Assembly: GCA_016281165.1 (NCBI GenBank)
Contig: JAEEIC010000256.1
Location: 1 to 6,261, forward strand
Length of the DNA: 6,261 nt
Direction of reading: 5' to 3'
Source: Bacillota bacterium
Lineage (GTDB): Bacteria; Bacillota; Clostridia; Peptostreptococcales; Anaerovoracaceae
The translations under genes were made by a program, and so were the position numbers. Below, one piece after another: positions 5,215 to 6,261 of this stretch. Under the pieces are notes generated by a model that saw only the letters and a list, made by a program, of their open reading frames with translations, was not told where the DNA came from and did not search any database. Position 1 is the stretch's first letter, and the number at the start of each line of letters is the position of its first letter.

Positions 5215-6261
5215 AGAAAGCTCTCATCGCCATGAGCGGGGGCGTCGATTCCAGCGTCGCCGCGCTGCTAGCCCAAAGGGCGGGCTTTGAGTGCGTGGGC
5301 TGCACCATGAAGCTCTACGACGCGCCGCAGGAGGATCCGGGAGACAGGACCTGCTGCTCGCTGAGCGACGTCGAAGACGCGAGAGCGGTCGCCAGAAGGC
5401 TCGGCATGCCCTATTACGTCTTCAATTTCAAGGACGGCTTCAGGGAGAACGTGATAGACCGCTTCATCGGCTGCTACGAGCGCGGAGCGACCCCCAATCC
5501 CTGCATAGACTGCAACCGCTTCATGAAGTTCGACAAGCTCTTCGAGAGGGCCGACATACTGGGCTGCGAATACATCGTGACGGGCCACTACGCGCGGATA
5601 GTGAAAAAGGACGGCAGGTACGCCCTCCTCAAGGGCCTCGATCCCGCCAAGGACCAGAGCTACGTGCTCTATTCCCTCGACCAGGAGCGCCTGGCGAGGG
5701 TCCTGCTCCCCGTAGGAGAGCTCAGCAAGGACGAGACCAGAAGGATAGCGGAGGAAGGCGGCTTTCCCAATCACGGCAAGCCCGACAGCCAGGACATCTG
5801 CTTCGTGCCTCAGGGCAAGTACGCGGAGGTCATAAAGGCGCTCAGCGGCAAAAGCTACCCCGAGGGCGACTTCGTGGATAAGGACGGCAGGGTGCTGGGC
5901 CGCCACAAGGGCATAATATGGTACACCAGGGGCCAGAGGAAGGGCCTGGGCATAGCCTTCGGCGAGCCTATGTACGTGCTGCGCGCCGACCCCGCGAGCA
6001 ACAGAGTGGTGCTCGGGCGGGACGAAGACCTTTACTCTTCCGCTCTCACCGCGGACGACTTCGTCTGGACCTGCGGCAGCGTCCCCAAGGGGACCCTGCG
6101 CTGCAGCGCCAAGGTGAGGTACAGGCAGCAGGAGCAGCCCTGCGAGGCGAGAGCGCTCGGGGGCGGCAGAGTCAGCGTGGTCTTCGACGAGCCCCAGCGG
6201 GCGATCACGCCCGGCCAGGCCTGCGTGCTCTACAGCGGCGAGGAGGTCCTGGGCGGAGGCA
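5211..6261 (+). CDS. mnmA: tRNA-specific 2-thiouridylase MnmA (3' end outside window)
   Basis: ATP-dependent enzyme that puts the 2-thio group on U34 of Glu, Gln and Lys tRNAs, taking sulfur from a cysteine desulfurase relay. 350 complete codons are present; full-length MnmA is about 350-370 residues, so only the extreme C-terminus is missing. The PP-loop SGGVDSS spans residues 9-15. The catalytic pair is Cys101 in TPNPCIDCNRFMKF and Cys197 in DSQDICFVPQGKY. GHYARI (125-130) and KDQSYVLYSL (147-156), then WYTRGQRKGLGI (237-248), are family hallmarks; the last marks entry to the middle and C-terminal beta-barrel domains. Extra cysteines (Cys48-Cys49 in TCCSLSDVEDAR, and Cys98 three residues before the catalytic Cys101) fit the clostridial subtype. 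The frame is intact, with no frameshift. It overlaps the methyltransferase stop by ATGA and is the fifth gene of the run; it may also have its own transcripts, but I see no internal promoter. Confidence 0.97.
   Translation, partial: MKKALIAMSGGVDSSVAALLAQRAGFECVGCTMKLYDAPQEDPGDRTCCSLSDVEDARAVARRLGMPYYVFNFKDGFRENVIDRFIGCYERGATPNPCIDCNRFMKFDKLFERADILGCEYIVTGHYARIVKKDGRYALLKGLDPAKDQSYVLYSLDQERLARVLLPVGELSKDETRRIAEEGGFPNHGKPDSQDICFVPQGKYAEVIKALSGKSYPEGDFVDKDGRVLGRHKGIIWYTRGQRKGLGIAFGEPMYVLRADPASNRVVLGRDEDLYSSALTADDFVWTCGSVPKGTLRCSAKVRYRQQEQPCEARALGGGRVSVVFDEPQRAITPGQACVLYSGEEVLGGG

Noticed and set aside
5291..5881. Plus-strand open frame (196 codons) inside mnmA
   Set aside because: Arg/Gln/Gly-rich out-of-frame translation; the other frame encodes MnmA with all catalytic motifs.

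Overview
The window is GC-rich chromosomal DNA, and every gene in it lies on the plus strand. It most resembles an anaerobic Bacillota (Clostridia-like) genome. The reasons are the Shine-Dalgarno sequences (a perfect AAAGGAGG before mnmA), the tight overlapping gene packing, a strong intrinsic terminator, and the clostridial flavour of the MnmA, Ogt-type and AlkD-type proteins. Frequent AGG/AGA (Arg) and ATA (Ile) codons despite the high GC are a compositional signature of this genome. The taxonomic placement is inference; no rRNA or other marker is present.

Layout. Positions 1-297 hold the C-terminal end of a PfkB-family sugar kinase, most like 2-keto-3-deoxygluconate kinase. It ends at a textbook terminator hairpin (346-385). 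An extended -10 promoter (TGCTATAAT, 385-393) starts inside the terminator's T-tract and reads into five tightly packed genes. These are: (i) a ~695-residue HD-phosphohydrolase-like protein with a C-terminal RyR-like domain; (ii) a ~319-residue protein with four predicted membrane segments; (iii) an AlkD-like DNA alkylation repair protein fused to a GNAT acetyltransferase; (iv) a methylated-DNA--protein-cysteine methyltransferase; (v) mnmA, the tRNA 2-thiouridylase, which runs off the right edge. Neighbouring genes overlap by about 11, 4, 26 (or a 19-base gap, depending on the start) and 4 bases. There is no second terminator or obvious internal promoter, so they look like one transcription unit.

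Biology. The HD-RyR protein and the membrane protein look like a two-gene module. RyR domains and small multi-TM domains of the SLATT kind have been placed by comparative genomics among nucleotide-centred conflict and immunity systems in bacteria. An HD hydrolase/RyR sensor paired with a membrane effector would fit that theme. This pair is the best candidate for an undescribed system here. The next two genes both deal with alkylated DNA, so the operon joins a possible nucleotide-signalling module to DNA damage repair and then to tRNA thiolation. The functional link is inference from gene order.

Points deserving attention are the HD-RyR/membrane pair, the AlkD-GNAT fusion, the missing ATG of the methyltransferase gene (an ACG sits where homologues would start, after a G7 run), and the terminator-promoter overlap.
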